A stretch of 64,000 bases of DNA, from assembly GCF_017309075.1 (NCBI RefSeq), contig NZ_JAEMGS010000003.1:239128-303127 (forward strand), read 5' to 3'. Both the position numbers and the translations under genes were made by a program. The stretch comes from Motiliproteus sp. SC1-56 (GTDB lineage: Bacteria; Pseudomonadota; Gammaproteobacteria; Pseudomonadales; Balneatricaceae). The notes under the pieces are model-generated. The model was given only the letters and a program-made list of their open reading frames with translations, ran no database searches and was not told the DNA's origin. Below are positions 35,226-44,756 of this stretch, piece after piece. Numbering within the stretch: the first letter of the stretch is position 1; every line of letters starts with the position of its first letter.

Positions 35226-37139
35226 ATGACCGGCTTTCCCTTAAAAATCGCCGCTATCTACGCCGTTTTCTCCCTTCTCTGGATCACCGGCTCCGACCAG
35301 GTGGTGGCCATGCTCTTTCCCGAGAGCGAAACCACCCTGCAGACATACAAAGGCTGGTTCTTCGTCATCTTCACCAGCGCCATGCTCTATTTGCTGCTGC
35401 GCCAGGAATACCGCCGCCACCAGCGCGCCGAGGAGACGCTGGACAAGCAGCAGGCGGCCCTCGACCGCCTGGATCAGGCGGTCAGCCAGAGCCCCGTCAC
35501 CGTGCTGGTCGCCGATCTGGAGGGTCGCATCGAGTACGTGAATGACGCATTCGAATCGATGAGCGGTTACAGCCGCGAAGAAGCCCTCGGCAAAACCCCC
35601 GCCATCTTCCAGTCCGGAAAGACCCCGCAGAGCGTCTACGAAGAACTCTGGAGCACCCTGCGCAGCGGCCAACTCTGGGAAGGCGAGCTGTTAAACCAGC
35701 GCAAGGACGGCCAGTCCTACTGGGTCCACGCGCGCATCTCTCCGGTGCGCAACAAGGCCGGCGAAATCAGCCACTTCCTGGCCATCGAAGAAGACATTAC
35801 CCTGCGCAAGGCGCAGGAAAACCAGATCATTCACCAAGCCAATTACGACAGCCTCACCGAACTCCCCAACCGCTTCCTGGCCATGGACCGCATGAGCCAG
35901 TCGATCAACACCGCTATCCGCAACGAGCAGACCGTGGTGCTGATGTTCATCGACCTGGATGACTTCAAACGCATCAACGACACCCTGGGGCACGACGTGG
36001 GCGATCAGCTGATCACCCTGGCCGCCTCCCGGGTGCGGGACACCGTGCGCCAGACCGACACCGTCGCCCGTTACGGCGGTGACGAGTTCCTGGTCATTCT
36101 CACCGACCTGGACGAACCCGACGACGCCACCCGGGTGGCGGAAAAAGTGCTGAACACCCTCGCCAGCCCCTTCCATATCGAGGGGCGGGAGCTGAGCCTC
36201 ACCGCCAGCATCGGCATGTCGGTATTCCCCGAGGACGGGCAGGACCCTTACGAACTCCTGCGCAACGCCGACGCCGCCATGTTCGGCGCCAAGGATGAAG
36301 GCGGCGGGACCTACGAATTCTACTCAGCAGCCATCAACGAAGCGGCGATGGAGCGCATGGAGGTCGAACAGAAGCTTCGCCACGCTCTCGCCAATCAGGA
36401 GCTCAGCCTCAACTACCACCCGCTGGTAGACGTGAGGAGCGGCAAGATCGGCGGCGCAGAAGTGCTGCTGCGCTGGAACAACCCCGAGCTGGGCCGGGTG
36501 CCGCCCGACCGTTTCATTCCCCTGGCCGAAGCCACGGGCCTGATCATTCCTATTGGCGAGTGGGTGATTCACACCGCCTGCGCCCAGCTGCGCGCCTGGC
36601 AAGACCAGGGACTGGATGAGTTCCGCCTCTCGATCAACGTCTCCCCGCGCCAGTTCCGCGACATCGGTTTGCTGCCGGCCATCGAACGCGCCCTGGCGGA
36701 AAACGGCCTGTCGGGCAGCCAGCTGGAACTGGAGGTCACCGAGGGGCTCTTGGTCCGCAACCAGGCGGAAACCCGCAAGATACTCACCAAGTTGCGTGCC
36801 CTGGGCATCCAGATAGCGCTTGACGATTTCGGCACCGGCTACTCTTCCCTGAGCTACCTGAAGAGCTTCCCCTTCGACTCACTGAAGATCGACCGCTCCT
36901 TTATCAACGACCTGCTGGAGCAACCCCAGGACCAGGCCCTGGTCAACGCCACCGTCACCATGGCCATGGGACTTGGGCTGAAGACCGTCGGCGAGGGGGT
37001 GGAGACCGAAGGTCAGCTGGCGTACCTGCGAGACCAGGGGGTCCATGCGGTGCAGGGATTCTTCTTTACCCCGCCCCTGCCAGCCGATGAGTTTGAGCGG
37101 TTCTTCAACGAGTACCAGACCCGGGCCGCCAACGGCTAG
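35226..37139 (+). CDS. PAS-GGDEF-EAL protein, bifunctional c-di-GMP enzyme candidate
   Basis: 637 residues: two N-terminal membrane helices (about 5-25 and 42-58), a PAS domain (about 80-195, with IEYVNDAFESMSGYSREEALGKTP), GGDEF domain (about 205-370) with intact RYGGDEF and an RQTD inhibitory site, and EAL domain (about 385-630). In the EAL domain the signature reads EVL (AEVLLRW), but the glutamate, the DDFGTGYSSLSYL loop and the EGVET motif are kept, so phosphodiesterase activity is plausible. Such composite proteins can be cyclase, phosphodiesterase or both. It stands alone. Confidence 0.9.
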   Translation: MTGFPLKIAAIYAVFSLLWITGSDQVVAMLFPESETTLQTYKGWFFVIFTSAMLYLLLRQEYRRHQRAEETLDKQQAALDRLDQAVSQSPVTVLVADLEGRIEYVNDAFESMSGYSREEALGKTPAIFQSGKTPQSVYEELWSTLRSGQLWEGELLNQRKDGQSYWVHARISPVRNKAGEISHFLAIEEDITLRKAQENQIIHQANYDSLTELPNRFLAMDRMSQSINTAIRNEQTVVLMFIDLDDFKRINDTLGHDVGDQLITLAASRVRDTVRQTDTVARYGGDEFLVILTDLDEPDDATRVAEKVLNTLASPFHIEGRELSLTASIGMSVFPEDGQDPYELLRNADAAMFGAKDEGGGTYEFYSAAINEAAMERMEVEQKLRHALANQELSLNYHPLVDVRSGKIGGAEVLLRWNNPELGRVPPDRFIPLAEATGLIIPIGEWVIHTACAQLRAWQDQGLDEFRLSINVSPRQFRDIGLLPAIERALAENGLSGSQLELEVTEGLLVRNQAETRKILTKLRALGIQIALDDFGTGYSSLSYLKSFPFDSLKIDRSFINDLLEQPQDQALVNATVTMAMGLGLKTVGEGVETEGQLAYLRDQGVHAVQGFFFTPPLPADEFERFFNEYQTRAANG

Positions 37140-37550
37140 CCCGCCCCGAACACGCGCGCCCGGCCCTGCCGGGCTCGGCGCTCTGCCCTTCTCTTCCCTT
37201 CCCTTCCCAGGGTGCAGCCTCCAGCGCCATTGACCTCGCCCCACCTTCAGCCCCCGCATTCCCACCGGACGCGCGACGGCCGCAGCCGTGGAGCTGTCGT
37301 TCATGACGACGCTGTTTATTACTTAATGCCGCAGCGGATGATCACGGCAGCAACCTAAGGGGAGACCAGGCCGACAACGCGGTGCTAGCGCGCGAAACCA
37401 AGGGCCGAACGGCTTTAGCGGGGCGGACAGTTCGGCTGCTTGGAACGCCCCGGTGAGAGCGCAACCAACAACGGGCACAGCCGCAGACGGGCAGAAACAA
37501 AAAAGCCCCCGCCAGTGGCGGAGGCTTTTTATCAAACGGGGAGAATCCGT
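37140..37550. other. Intergenic region between GGDEF-EAL gene and aceF
   Basis: About 410 bp without a recognisable gene. It includes a GC-rich hairpin sequence near 37157-37178 (GCCCGGCCCTGCCGGGCT), a polypyrimidine stretch at about 37187-37210, and the aceF terminator at 37500-37530. No promoter or coding frame is supported. Confidence 0.5.
37500..37530 (-). terminator. Terminator of the aceEF operon
   Basis: Stem GCCCCCGCC (37505-37513) with GGCGGAGGC (37517-37525), loop AGT; on the minus strand it runs into TTTTTTG. It is about 20 bp after the aceF stop codon. Confidence 0.85.
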
Positions 37551-39446
37551 TTAGAGGATCAGGCGACGGACGTCGCTCAACAAGCTACCGAGGGTGGTCA
37601 TAAAGCGACCGGCGTCGGCGCCGTTGATGGCCCGGTGATCGTAAGACAAAGCCAGAGGCAGCATGTTGCGGGGCACGAACTCGGAGCCGTTCCAGCGCGG
37701 CTTGATATCGGCCCGCGAGACCCCCAGGATCGCCACTTCCGGCGCCGGCACGATGGGCGTAAAGCCGGTGCCGCCGATGCCGCCGAGGCTTGAGATGGTG
37801 AAGCAGGCGCCCTGCATCTGCGCCGGCTTGAGCTTACGCTCCTTGGCCAGCTTGCCGAGCTCGGCGGTCTCCTGGGCCAACTGGTAGATCGACTTCTGAT
37901 CCACATCCCGCACCACCGGCACCATCAGGCCCGCCGGGGTATCCATGGCCACCCCGATGTGCACGTACTTCTTATGCACGATGTGCTCGCCATCGGCGTG
38001 CAGGGAGACGTTGAAGTTGGGGTGGGCCCGCAGGGCCGCCGCCGCCGCCTTCAGCAGGAAGGGGAGCGGCGTGACCTTGACCCCCGCCTTCTCGGCATCG
38101 GCCTTGATCTCCTTTCGGAACTTCTCCAGCTCGGTGATATCCACGTCATCGAACTGGGTGACGTGAGGCACATTGAGCCAGCAACGGGTCATGTTGGCGG
38201 CGGTGACCTTCTTAATCTTGCTCATTTTCTCCAGCTCGATCTCGCCGAACTGGGAGAAATCCACCTCGGGGATGGCCGGAATGCCGCTACCGGCGGCAGG
38301 CGCCGCGCCAGCGGCAGGCGCATTATCACGCTCCGTCAGCGCCTGCTTGACGTAGGCCTGCACATCCTCTTTCAGGATGCGCGACTTGGGGCCGGAACCG
38401 GTGACCCGGGTGAGGTCGACCCCGAACTCCCGCGCCAGGGCGCGCACCGCGGGACCGGCGTGAACCTGCTTGTTGCTCTTTTCGAGCTGCGCCAGGTCTG
38501 CCTTGGGGGTCGGCGCCGCGGACTTCGCTGCTGCCGCAGCCGGGGCGGCTTCAGGTGCCGGCGCAGCGGCGGCTGAAGGTGCTGCGGATGCCACGGGCGC
38601 TTCGCCACCCGCCACTTCCAGCTCCAGAATCAGGTCCCCTTCGGAGACGGTGTCGCCTTCCTTGATCTTGAGGGCCTTGACCACGCCGCCCTTGGGCGCA
38701 GGCACCTCCATGGACGCCTTGTCGGTCTCCAGCACGATCAGGGAGTCACCCTCGCCGATTTCATCGCCTTCCTTGACGCAGACTTCGATCACATCCACGT
38801 TCTCATGGCCACCGATATCGGGTACCAGGACCGGCTCGACACCGCCGCTCGCGGCCGCTGCAGGAGCGGGAGCAGCCGGTGCCGCCGCCTCAGCGGCCTG
38901 CGCGGGGGCGGGCTCCGCGGCGCCGGCAACCGCCAGCTCAAGGATGGCATCGCCCTCGCTGACCGTATCGCCTTCCTTGATCTTGAGCGCCTTGATCACG
39001 CCGCCCTGGGGGGCCGGCACTTCCATGGAGGCCTTGTCAGTCTCCAGGACGATGAGCGAATCCCCCTCGGCCACCTCATCGCCTTCCTTGACGCAGACTT
39101 CAATAACGTCCACGTCTGTGTGGCCGCCGATATCCGGCACCACCACGGTCTCGCTGCCGCCGCTGGCAGGCGCTGCGGCCGGGGCTGGCGCTTCGGCCGC
39201 GGCGCCGCCACCGACTTTAAGCTCAACGATGGCGGTGCCCTCGGAGCAGGAATCGCCCTCGTTGATCAGCACCGTCTCGACCACGCCGCCCTCGGGCGCC
39301 GGCACTTCCATGGAGGCCTTGTCGGTCTCCAACACGATCAGCGAATCGCCCTCGGCGACCGCGTCGCCGGGCTTGACGCACACCTCGATAACGTCAACGT
39401 CTTCGTGGCCACCGATGTCGGGTACATTAATCGTTTTTACTGTCAC
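37551..39446 (-). CDS. aceF: Pyruvate dehydrogenase E2 (dihydrolipoyl acetyltransferase), three lipoyl domains
   Basis: Core of the pyruvate dehydrogenase complex; transfers acetyl from lipoamide to CoA. 631 residues: three lipoyl domains with lipoylated lysines K43, K138 and K243, each in the identical ETDKASMEVPAP, joined by Ala/Pro linkers; an E1/E3-binding domain (about 331-370, AGPAVRALAREFGVDLTRVTGSGPKSRILKEDV); and a catalytic domain with the YDHRAINGADAGRF active-site motif. The start is a GTG at 39446 preceded by AGAGGAC. It lies 43 bp downstream of aceE. The E3 gene lpd, which often follows, is absent from the window. Confidence 0.94.
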   Translation of the reverse strand: MTVKTINVPDIGGHEDVDVIEVCVKPGDAVAEGDSLIVLETDKASMEVPAPEGGVVETVLINEGDSCSEGTAIVELKVGGGAAAEAPAPAAAPASGGSETVVVPDIGGHTDVDVIEVCVKEGDEVAEGDSLIVLETDKASMEVPAPQGGVIKALKIKEGDTVSEGDAILELAVAGAAEPAPAQAAEAAAPAAPAPAAAASGGVEPVLVPDIGGHENVDVIEVCVKEGDEIGEGDSLIVLETDKASMEVPAPKGGVVKALKIKEGDTVSEGDLILELEVAGGEAPVASAAPSAAAAPAPEAAPAAAAAKSAAPTPKADLAQLEKSNKQVHAGPAVRALAREFGVDLTRVTGSGPKSRILKEDVQAYVKQALTERDNAPAAGAAPAAGSGIPAIPEVDFSQFGEIELEKMSKIKKVTAANMTRCWLNVPHVTQFDDVDITELEKFRKEIKADAEKAGVKVTPLPFLLKAAAAALRAHPNFNVSLHADGEHIVHKKYVHIGVAMDTPAGLMVPVVRDVDQKSIYQLAQETAELGKLAKERKLKPAQMQGACFTISSLGGIGGTGFTPIVPAPEVAILGVSRADIKPRWNGSEFVPRNMLPLALSYDHRAINGADAGRFMTTLGSLLSDVRRLIL

Positions 39447-39489
39447 GGTTGTTGTCCTCTAGTCTCTCGTCAGTTCCATCGATGCCCGC

Positions 39490-42168
39490 TCACAGGGTGA
39501 CGGGGTTGGGCTTTTCCGGATCGATATTGAACTTCTTGATCGCCTTGGTGACCTCCGAAGGCTTGATGGTGCCCTCATCGGCCAGCGCCTTGAGCGCGGC
39601 AACCACGACGTAGTAACGATTCACTTCAAAGAACTCACGCAGTTTGGCGCGGCTATCGCTGCGGCCGAACCCGTCGGTACCCAGGACCCGGTAGGTTGCC
39701 GGCACGAACTCGCGAATCTGGTCGGCGTAGGCCTTCATGTAGTCGGTGGCGGCGATGACCGGCCCCTTGCGATCGGCCAGGCACTGCTCCACGTAGGAGA
39801 CGCGCGCCTCCTCCTCGGGGTGCAACATGTTCCAGCGAGAGCAATCCAGCGCTTCGCGGCGCAGCTCGTTGAAGCTGGTCATGCTCCAGACGTCAGCCTC
39901 GACGCTGTAATCGCTGCGCAGGATTTCCGCGGCCGCCAGCACCTCGCGCAGGATGGTGCCACCACCCATCAGCTGAACCCGCTTCTTGACGCTCTGCTTG
40001 CCCTCTTCCAACAGGTACATGCCCTTGATGATGCCCTCTTCGGCACCGGCCGGCAGGGCGGGATGCGGGTAGTTCTCGTTCATGATGGTGAGGTAGTAGA
40101 ACTTGTTCTCCTTGTCCTGGAACATGCGCTTGAGGCCGTCCTGGATGATCACCGCCAGCTCGTAGCCGTAGGTGGCGTCGTAGGAGACACAGTTGGGGAT
40201 CATCGCCGCCAGCAGGTGGCTGTGGCCATCCTCGTGCTGCAGACCCTCACCGTTAAGGGTGGTGCGTCCGGCGGTGGCCCCAACCAGGAACCCCCGCGCC
40301 TGAATGTCACCGGCCGCCCAGGCCAGGTCCATGGTGCGCTGCAGACCGAACATGGAGTAGGTGATGTAGAACGGAATCAGCGGGCAATTGTTGTTGCTGT
40401 AGGAGGTCGCCGCAGCGATCCAGGCAGACATGGAGCCGGATTCGTTGATCCCCTCCTCCAGAATCTGGCCAGTCTTGGACTCCTTGTACCACATGATCTG
40501 GTCGCGATCGTGAGGCACGTAGTTCTGCCCCTCGGAGGTGTAGATACCCAGCTGGCGGAACATTCCCTCCATGCCGAAGGTCCGCGCCTCGTCCGGCACG
40601 ATCGGCACGATGCGCTCGCCAATGTGCTTGTCCTTGGCCAGGGTGGAGAGGGTGCGCACGAAGGACATGGTGGTGGAGAGTTCACGCTTGCCGCTCTCCT
40701 TGAGCTGACCGCTCAGGTCCTCCAGCGAGGGTACCTGCAGGGCCTCGAAATCATCACGTCGCTTGGGATAAAGCCCGCCGAGCTTCTCCCGCCGTCCCAG
40801 CATGTACTTGAGCTCCGGGCTGTCGGGTGCCGGCCGGTAGTAAGGGACGGTTTTCAACTGGTCATCATTGAGAGGGATGTTGAAGCGGTCGCGGAAGTCG
40901 ATCAGGTCGTCCATCGCCACCTTCTTCATGGAGTGGGTGTCGTTCTTGGCCTCGCCGGACTTGCCGGTACCGTAACCCTTGACGGTCTGGGCCAGGATGA
41001 CGGTGGGCTGGCCCTTGTGGTTGGCCGCCGCCTGGTAAGCCGCGAACACCTTGTAGGGATCGTGGCCACCGCGGTTCAAATTCATAATGTCCTCGTCGGA
41101 CATGTCCTTGACCATCTCCAGCAGCTCGGGGTACTTGCCGAAGAAGTGCTCGCGGGTGTAGGCGCCGCCGTTGGCCTTGCAGTTCTGCAGCTCGCCGTCG
41201 CAGACCTCGTCCATACGTTTTTGCAGCAGCCCCTTGTCGTCCTTCTCGAACAGGGGATCCCAGTGACGCCCCCAGAGCACCTTGATCACGTTCCAGCCGG
41301 CGCCGCGGAATTCGCCCTCAAGCTCCTGCACGATCTTGCCGTTACCGCGCACCGGGCCATCCAGGCGCTGCAGGTTACAGTTCACCACGAAGATCAGGTT
41401 CTCCAGCTTCTCGCGACCGGCCAGGGAGATGGCGCCCAGGGACTCGGGCTCGTCACATTCGCCGTCGCCCAGGAAAGCCCAGACCTTGCGGTCCCCACGG
41501 TCGATCAGACCTCGGGCGGAGAGGTAACGCATCACGTGAGCCTGGTAGATGGCCTGGATCGGCCCCAGTCCCATGGACACGGTGGGGAACTGCCAGAAGT
41601 CCGGCATCAGCCAGGGGTGCGGGTAGGAAGAGAGCCCCTTGCCGTCGACTTCGCGGCGGTAGCTGTCCATCTGCTCCTCGGTAAGCCGCCCCTCGAGGTA
41701 GGCGCGGGCATAAATGCCGGGGGCGATGTGGCCCTGGAAGAAGACCAGGTCACCTTCCTGCTCACCCTCGGAGCCGCGGAAGAAGTAGTTAAAACCGATG
41801 TCGTAAAGGGTGGCCGAGGAGGAGAAACTGGAGATATGACCGCCCAGGGCATCTTCGTTGTCGTTGGCCCGCATTACCATGGCCATTGCGTTCCAGCGAA
41901 TCAACGAGCGAATCCGGCGCTCCATGAAGAGGTCGCCCGGCATGCGGGCTTCGTCCTTGGGATCGATGGTGTTGCAGTAGGGCGTGGTCAATCCCGCCTG
42001 CACTTCTGCCCCAAGCTTGCGTGCCCGCTCGCCCAACTTCGCCAGAAGATACTTGGCCCGCTCAGAACCCTCGTTCTTGGCGACGGACTCCAGTGCGTCC
42101 AACCATTCCTGGGTTTCGATCGGATCAATATCGTCGATTCTTTCTTCTTGCACTGTGACGTTCTCCAT
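39490..42168 (-). CDS. aceE: Pyruvate dehydrogenase E1, homodimeric
   Basis: Thiamine-diphosphate-dependent E1 that decarboxylates pyruvate and acetylates the lipoyl groups of E2. The 892-residue length is typical of the homodimeric AceE family. Visible motifs are the N-terminal DIDPIETQEWLDALESV (E2-contact region), WAFLGDGECDEPESLGAISLAGREKLENLIFVVNCNLQRLDGPVRGNGKI (ThDP and magnesium site), and TDGFGRSDSRAKLREFFEVNRYYVV near the C-terminus. The ATG at 42168 lacks a clear ribosome site, whereas a GTG five codons downstream has GGAGAA at good spacing; that shorter start is possible. Confidence 0.94.
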   Translation of the reverse strand: MENVTVQEERIDDIDPIETQEWLDALESVAKNEGSERAKYLLAKLGERARKLGAEVQAGLTTPYCNTIDPKDEARMPGDLFMERRIRSLIRWNAMAMVMRANDNEDALGGHISSFSSSATLYDIGFNYFFRGSEGEQEGDLVFFQGHIAPGIYARAYLEGRLTEEQMDSYRREVDGKGLSSYPHPWLMPDFWQFPTVSMGLGPIQAIYQAHVMRYLSARGLIDRGDRKVWAFLGDGECDEPESLGAISLAGREKLENLIFVVNCNLQRLDGPVRGNGKIVQELEGEFRGAGWNVIKVLWGRHWDPLFEKDDKGLLQKRMDEVCDGELQNCKANGGAYTREHFFGKYPELLEMVKDMSDEDIMNLNRGGHDPYKVFAAYQAAANHKGQPTVILAQTVKGYGTGKSGEAKNDTHSMKKVAMDDLIDFRDRFNIPLNDDQLKTVPYYRPAPDSPELKYMLGRREKLGGLYPKRRDDFEALQVPSLEDLSGQLKESGKRELSTTMSFVRTLSTLAKDKHIGERIVPIVPDEARTFGMEGMFRQLGIYTSEGQNYVPHDRDQIMWYKESKTGQILEEGINESGSMSAWIAAATSYSNNNCPLIPFYITYSMFGLQRTMDLAWAAGDIQARGFLVGATAGRTTLNGEGLQHEDGHSHLLAAMIPNCVSYDATYGYELAVIIQDGLKRMFQDKENKFYYLTIMNENYPHPALPAGAEEGIIKGMYLLEEGKQSVKKRVQLMGGGTILREVLAAAEILRSDYSVEADVWSMTSFNELRREALDCSRWNMLHPEEEARVSYVEQCLADRKGPVIAATDYMKAYADQIREFVPATYRVLGTDGFGRSDSRAKLREFFEVNRYYVVVAALKALADEGTIKPSEVTKAIKKFNIDPEKPNPVTL

Positions 42169-42260
42169 TTATAAATAAAAGCCGGGGGAATACCTTAGCT
42201 TAGCTAGCATTCCACCGGCCTTCATGCTGCAAGGCAGCATATTTCACTCGACTGACTTTA

Positions 42261-42275
42261 TGTAGCAATACTACA
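42261..42275. promoter_or_regulatory. TGTAG-N5-CTACA operator, aceE-proximal
   Basis: TGTAG-CAATA-CTACA, perfect 5-bp arms, 93 bp before aceE. With the copy at 42335-42349 it forms a pair of GntR-type sites in the pdhR-aceE gap. Confidence 0.65.
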
Positions 42276-42334
42276 AAAACCGCGCCAAAGCTGTCTAATA
42301 AGTTTTCCTTATTGTTGCCATAACCGGTCGGTTT

Positions 42335-42349
42335 TGTAGTCCTGCTACA
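42335..42349. promoter_or_regulatory. TGTAG-N5-CTACA operator, pdhR-proximal
   Basis: TGTAG-TCCTG-CTACA, centred 74 bp from the other copy, just after the pdhR stop codon. The probable ligand is the GntR regulator encoded next door (inference). Confidence 0.65.
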
Positions 42350-42357
42350 GAATGACA

Positions 42358-43119
42358 TTACTCATTGATGTTGGCGCGCCGCAGGGAGCGCTCCAGACGC
42401 GTCTCTTCCTGGCCGTACGCCAGCAACGCCTCCTCGACATAAGCCAGGTGCTCATGGGCGGCGTTACGGGCGGCCTCGGGGTTGCCGCTGAAAATCGCCT
42501 CCATCAGCACCTTGTGCTGCCCGTGAATCTTGGTGCGGTGCCCCGGCTTGGGATAGATGTGCTCAAGGTTGCGCATGATGTTGTTCTCCAGCAGCCCCAT
42601 CAAGGAACGCATGGTGTGCAACAGCACCACGTTGTGGGTTGCCTCGGCGATACGCAGGTGGAAATCCACATCGGCCCTGACCTCCTCACGAAAATCCTTG
42701 GATTCGTGGTGGGCCTCAAGGTTTTCATAACTCTTTAAAATCGCCTGACGGTCCGCGTCGGTACTGCGCAGGGCGGCGTAGTAGGCAATCACCCCTTCGA
42801 GGGCATGGCGAAACTCAAGCAAGTCGTACTGCGCTTCAGGATGGGAAGCGAACAGCTCCATCAGCGGGTCGGTAAAAGATGCGCCGATATCGTCGGCAAC
42901 GAAGGTACCGCCACCCTGGCGGCTCTTGAGAAGCCCCTTGGCGACCAGCTTCTGCACCGCTTCGCGCAAGGAGGGGCGGGATACATCGAACTCTTTGGCC
43001 AGCTCACGCTCGGAGGGCAACCGCTGCCCCGGCTTGAGACTGCCCTCAAGAATCATGGTTTCGATTTCCGCCATGATGACATCGGAAACCTTGGCCTGCT
43101 TGACCCTTTTGTAACTCAT
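42358..43119 (-). CDS. pdhR: GntR/FadR-family regulator, PdhR-like
   Basis: 253-residue regulator with an N-terminal winged helix (IMAEIETMILEGSLKPGQRLPSERELAKEFDVSRPSLREAVQKLVAKGLLKSRQGGGTFV) and a C-terminal all-helical FadR/FCD ligand domain (LLEFRHALEGVIAYYAALRS; metal-type residues in DVDFHLRIAEATHN). PdhR senses pyruvate and represses aceEF. Adjacency upstream of aceE on the same strand supports that role. LldR, its lactate-sensing relative, is an alternative because the lactate and pyruvate genes at 43-50 kb carry TGGT-N3-ACCA sites; which motif this protein binds cannot be decided here. Confidence 0.85.
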   Translation of the reverse strand: MSYKRVKQAKVSDVIMAEIETMILEGSLKPGQRLPSERELAKEFDVSRPSLREAVQKLVAKGLLKSRQGGGTFVADDIGASFTDPLMELFASHPEAQYDLLEFRHALEGVIAYYAALRSTDADRQAILKSYENLEAHHESKDFREEVRADVDFHLRIAEATHNVVLLHTMRSLMGLLENNIMRNLEHIYPKPGHRTKIHGQHKVLMEAIFSGNPEAARNAAHEHLAYVEEALLAYGQEETRLERSLRRANINE

Positions 43120-43343
43120 TGGATTCGACCTTCCTTAGTGGCCCCCTTCTCGGGAAATGGCATGACCACTCAGGTTCTTAGACAACCGCCGGGCCTCGGT
43201 CGCTGACCGGGCCCCTTCGGCCCCGGGCGCAGACGAGGCCAGTTCCTTAGCCATGCGGTTTCAGACCAATACAAACACAGCGCTGAGTGCCGGAAGAGTT
43301 GGCCGAACTCACGCCCTGACCAAGCCCTCAAGCCCAACTTATC

Positions 43344-43364
43344 GGCGCGGGCAGGACCCGCGCC
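43344..43364 (-). terminator. GC-rich hairpin after dctM
   Basis: Perfect 8-bp stem GGCGCGGG/CCCGCGCC with a 5-base loop, 25 bp after the dctM stop. It has no T-run, so it may protect or weakly terminate the TRAP transcript. Confidence 0.4.
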
Positions 43365-43388
43365 TCAGGATGAGCTACCCGGTCTCAG

Positions 43389-44756
43389 TCATCGGTCGAA
43401 AGCCACGCTCGGCAGCCAGGTGGCGATCTCCGGCACCAGGAAGACGATGAGCAGGGCCGTCAACTGGATGATGATAAAGGGGATAACGCCCCGGTAGATA
43501 TCCGTAACCTTGATCTCCGGTGGTGCGACCCCCTTGATGTAAAAGAGCGCGAAACCAACCGGCGGTGTCAGGAAGGATGTCTGCAGACACATGGCGAACA
43601 GAATGGTGAACCAGACCAGGTCAAACCCGAGCTCCTGCACCACCGGAGCCACCAGCGGCAGGATAATGAGCGTGATCTCAACCCAGTCGAGAAAGAAGCC
43701 AAGAATGAAGACACCAAGAAGAATACAGATCACCACGCCGTGAGGCCCAAACGGCAACTCCAGCAGCGCTTCCTTGATGACTTCGTCCCCCCCCAGCCCG
43801 CGCAGCACCACGGCAAAGGCGGTCGCCCCCAGGAAGATGGCGAAGATAAAGGCCGCTGTCCGCGTGGTCTGATAGAGCGAGGAGTTCATCACATCCAGGC
43901 TCAGCCGCCCCGAAATCATGGCCAGCAGCAAGGCCCCCAGGGCGCCGACACCGGCGGCCTCCGTCGGCGTCGCTACACCGGCAAAGATCGACCCCAGCAC
44001 CCCGAGAATCAGCGCCGCGGTGGGCAGAACCGCCGTGACGACCTCCCAGATAACCTTGGGGCTAATCGGCTCAAGCCCCTCGGGCACAGGCGCGATACTG
44101 GGGTTCAGCATCGGCCGCCCAATGGCGTAGACGACGTACATGGCGCCCAACATCAGACCCGGGAGGAAGGCCCCCATGAACAGGTCACCAACGGAAGCCT
44201 CGGGAATCGCCAGCCGGTCGGCCATCAGCACCAGCATGATGGAGGGTGGAATCAAAATACCCAGGGTACCGGTCGCACAGGCCGTGCCCACCGCAAACCC
44301 CTTGTCATACTTGTTTTCCATCATCACCGGCAGGGACAGCATGCCCAGCAGCACCACCGAGGCACCGATGATACCGGTGGTCGCCGCAAGCAGAACGCCG
44401 ATCACGATCACGGTCACGGCGTAGCCACCGCGGACCGCACCGAAGAGCTTGACCATACTCTTCATCAGCTTCTCAGCGATCCCCGACTGGTCCAGCATGA
44501 TGCCCATGAAAATAAACATCGGGAGCGCAACGAGGGTCTCACTTTCGATAATGCCCCAGATCCGCTCGGGGGCAAGCCCCATGGACGAGGTGTAATCAAA
44601 CCAGAGATCGGCACCGAAATTCTCCACCGCCACGACGCCGATCAGGGTCCAGATAACCGCGGTACCCCCGAGCACCCAGGCCACGGGGAAGCCAGTCATC
44701 AGCAGCGCCCCGAAGGTCAGGAACATGCCGATTACAAATAAGGTTTCAAGAGCCAT
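43389..44756 (-). CDS. dctM: TRAP transporter large permease (DctM)
   Basis: 455-residue membrane subunit with about 12-13 predicted helices, the translocating part of a sodium-driven TRAP transporter. Typical DctM features include FMGIMLDQSGIAEKLMKSM, GIIGASVVLLGMLSLPVM and GTLGILIPPSIMLVLMAD. Its start overlaps the DctQ stop by one base (TGATG), so translation is coupled. Together with DctP and DctQ it should import a 2-oxo or 2-hydroxy acid such as pyruvate or lactate (inferred from DctP type and neighbours). Confidence 0.92.
   Translation of the reverse strand: MALETLFVIGMFLTFGALLMTGFPVAWVLGGTAVIWTLIGVVAVENFGADLWFDYTSSMGLAPERIWGIIESETLVALPMFIFMGIMLDQSGIAEKLMKSMVKLFGAVRGGYAVTVIVIGVLLAATTGIIGASVVLLGMLSLPVMMENKYDKGFAVGTACATGTLGILIPPSIMLVLMADRLAIPEASVGDLFMGAFLPGLMLGAMYVVYAIGRPMLNPSIAPVPEGLEPISPKVIWEVVTAVLPTAALILGVLGSIFAGVATPTEAAGVGALGALLLAMISGRLSLDVMNSSLYQTTRTAAFIFAIFLGATAFAVVLRGLGGDEVIKEALLELPFGPHGVVICILLGVFILGFFLDWVEITLIILPLVAPVVQELGFDLVWFTILFAMCLQTSFLTPPVGFALFYIKGVAPPEIKVTDIYRGVIPFIIIQLTALLIVFLVPEIATWLPSVAFDR

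Noticed and set aside
38640..39440. Three long near-identical DNA repeats about 300 bp apart
   Set aside because: They are the three lipoyl-domain coding segments of aceF, not a mobile repeat or CRISPR-like array.
39820..42174. 784-codon open frame antisense to aceE
   Set aside because: High-GC shadow frame: the opposite strand is a certain aceE, the antisense protein has no recognisable domain and is rich in Val, Leu, Gly and His as expected from the complement.
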